Shown: piece after piece, positions 22,787 to 22,961 of the stretch
Layout: every line of letters starts with the position of its first letter
Numbering within the stretch: the stretch's first letter is position 1
Assembly: GCA_937898445.1 (NCBI GenBank)
Contig: CALEJY010000311.1
Span: 1-22,961, forward strand
Length of the DNA stretch: 22,961 nucleotides
Reading direction: 5' to 3'
From: an uncultured Candidatus Melainabacteria bacterium
GTDB taxonomy: Bacteria > Cyanobacteriota > Vampirovibrionia > Gastranaerophilales > Gastranaerophilaceae
Translations under genes and position numbers: made by a program
Notes under the pieces: model-generated
Seen by the model: the letters and a program-made list of their open reading frames with translations, nothing else
What the model was told of the DNA's origin: nothing
Databases searched by the model: none

Positions 22787-22961
22787 TTACAGTAAATAAA
22801 TGATGAAAAATTGCTGATTTTTGTTAGAATTTAATAAAAAGGGTAAGCCCTTAATCATCATCTTTCGTTTGCGAGACAAACTGTAAATTTGTATAAATCG
22901 AAAAATGGAAAGATATTTCTGTCGATTATTACAAAATCTTAATAAATCCACAGGGGAAAAA
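22787..22961 (-). other. Minus-strand frame open to the right edge
   Basis: Reading leftward from the window edge on the minus strand, a frame of about 58 codons runs without a stop to TAA at 22789-22787. It contains RFIQIYSLSRKRKMMIK and ends FFIIYLL. I do not recognise it. It holds an AAGGG/CCCTT hairpin (22839-22852) followed on that strand by TTTTATT, which would be odd inside a gene and suggests noncoding DNA. The bases 22757-22786 hold nothing I can name. Confidence 0.2.
22839..22852 (-). terminator. Weak terminator-like hairpin
   Basis: AAGGG-TAAG-CCCTT (plus-strand reading) makes a 5-bp stem with a 4-base loop. On the minus strand it is followed by TTTATT. It could end a minus-strand transcript entering from the right, but the stem is short. 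Confidence 0.25.

Noticed and set aside
1..22961. tRNA, rRNA, CRISPR arrays, insertion-sequence ends
   Set aside because: No cloverleaf with a GTTC-type T-arm, no regularly spaced direct repeats, no transposase motif and no terminal inverted repeats with target duplications were found by eye.

Overview
The window looks like a chromosomal segment from a very AT-rich bacterium that uses the standard genetic code. A TolC-family outer-membrane protein and Sec-type signal peptides point to a two-membrane envelope. The small TSCPD protein, the YbiT-like ABC-F protein, the large secreted TPR protein and several small proteins that I cannot match to characterised families would fit the gut cyanobacterial sister lineage Gastranaerophilales (Vampirovibrionia/Melainabacteria). 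That placement is an impression from protein style, not a computed result.

Region 1 (about 1-11,080, all plus strand, visibly the most AT-rich part) is a surface-glycan locus cut by the left edge. It opens with a biosynthetic block of tightly overlapping genes: a phosphoribulokinase-like kinase fused to a membrane segment, a HAD phosphatase, a RhaD-type class II aldolase and a tandem two-domain nucleotidyltransferase. Together these would make an NDP-activated small sugar or polyol whose identity I cannot name. A membrane glycosylation block follows: a YfhO-type GT-C protein, a GtrA-type flippase, a dolichyl-phosphate-mannose-synthase-like GT2 and a second GT-C-like protein. A small GDPD-like TIM-barrel protein and an unknown 120-residue protein close the region.

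Region 2 (about 11,090-11,220) is a junction. On the minus strand lies the last part of a hypoxanthine (deoxyinosine) DNA glycosylase gene, without its N-terminal part, abutting an intact ProXp-type prolyl-tRNA editing protein. Base composition and gene content change here.

Region 3 (about 11,220-22,140) is an ordinary mixed-strand background: the editing protein (-), an ABC-F ATPase with one consensus and one decayed ATP site (+), a Cys-rich small protein and a TolC-family protein (+), a multi-segment membrane protein of unknown function (+), a TSCPD protein (-), a secreted unknown (+), adenine deaminase (+), an 85-residue unknown (-), a secreted TPR protein (-) and a XerC/XerD-type recombinase (+). 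A clear bidirectional terminator lies near 16,150. Several genes have a -10 box so close to the ATG that their mRNAs may be leaderless.

Region 4 (22,140-22,961) is a complete DinJ/RelB-YafQ toxin-antitoxin operon with a consensus promoter and a perfect 14-bp palindrome as likely operator. After it come about 200 bases with no firm gene, including a minus-strand frame that stays open to the right edge.

The best candidates for something undescribed are the kinase/HAD/aldolase/tandem-nucleotidyltransferase pathway and its membrane-fused kinase. The asymmetric ABC-F protein and the truncated glycosylase junction come next.
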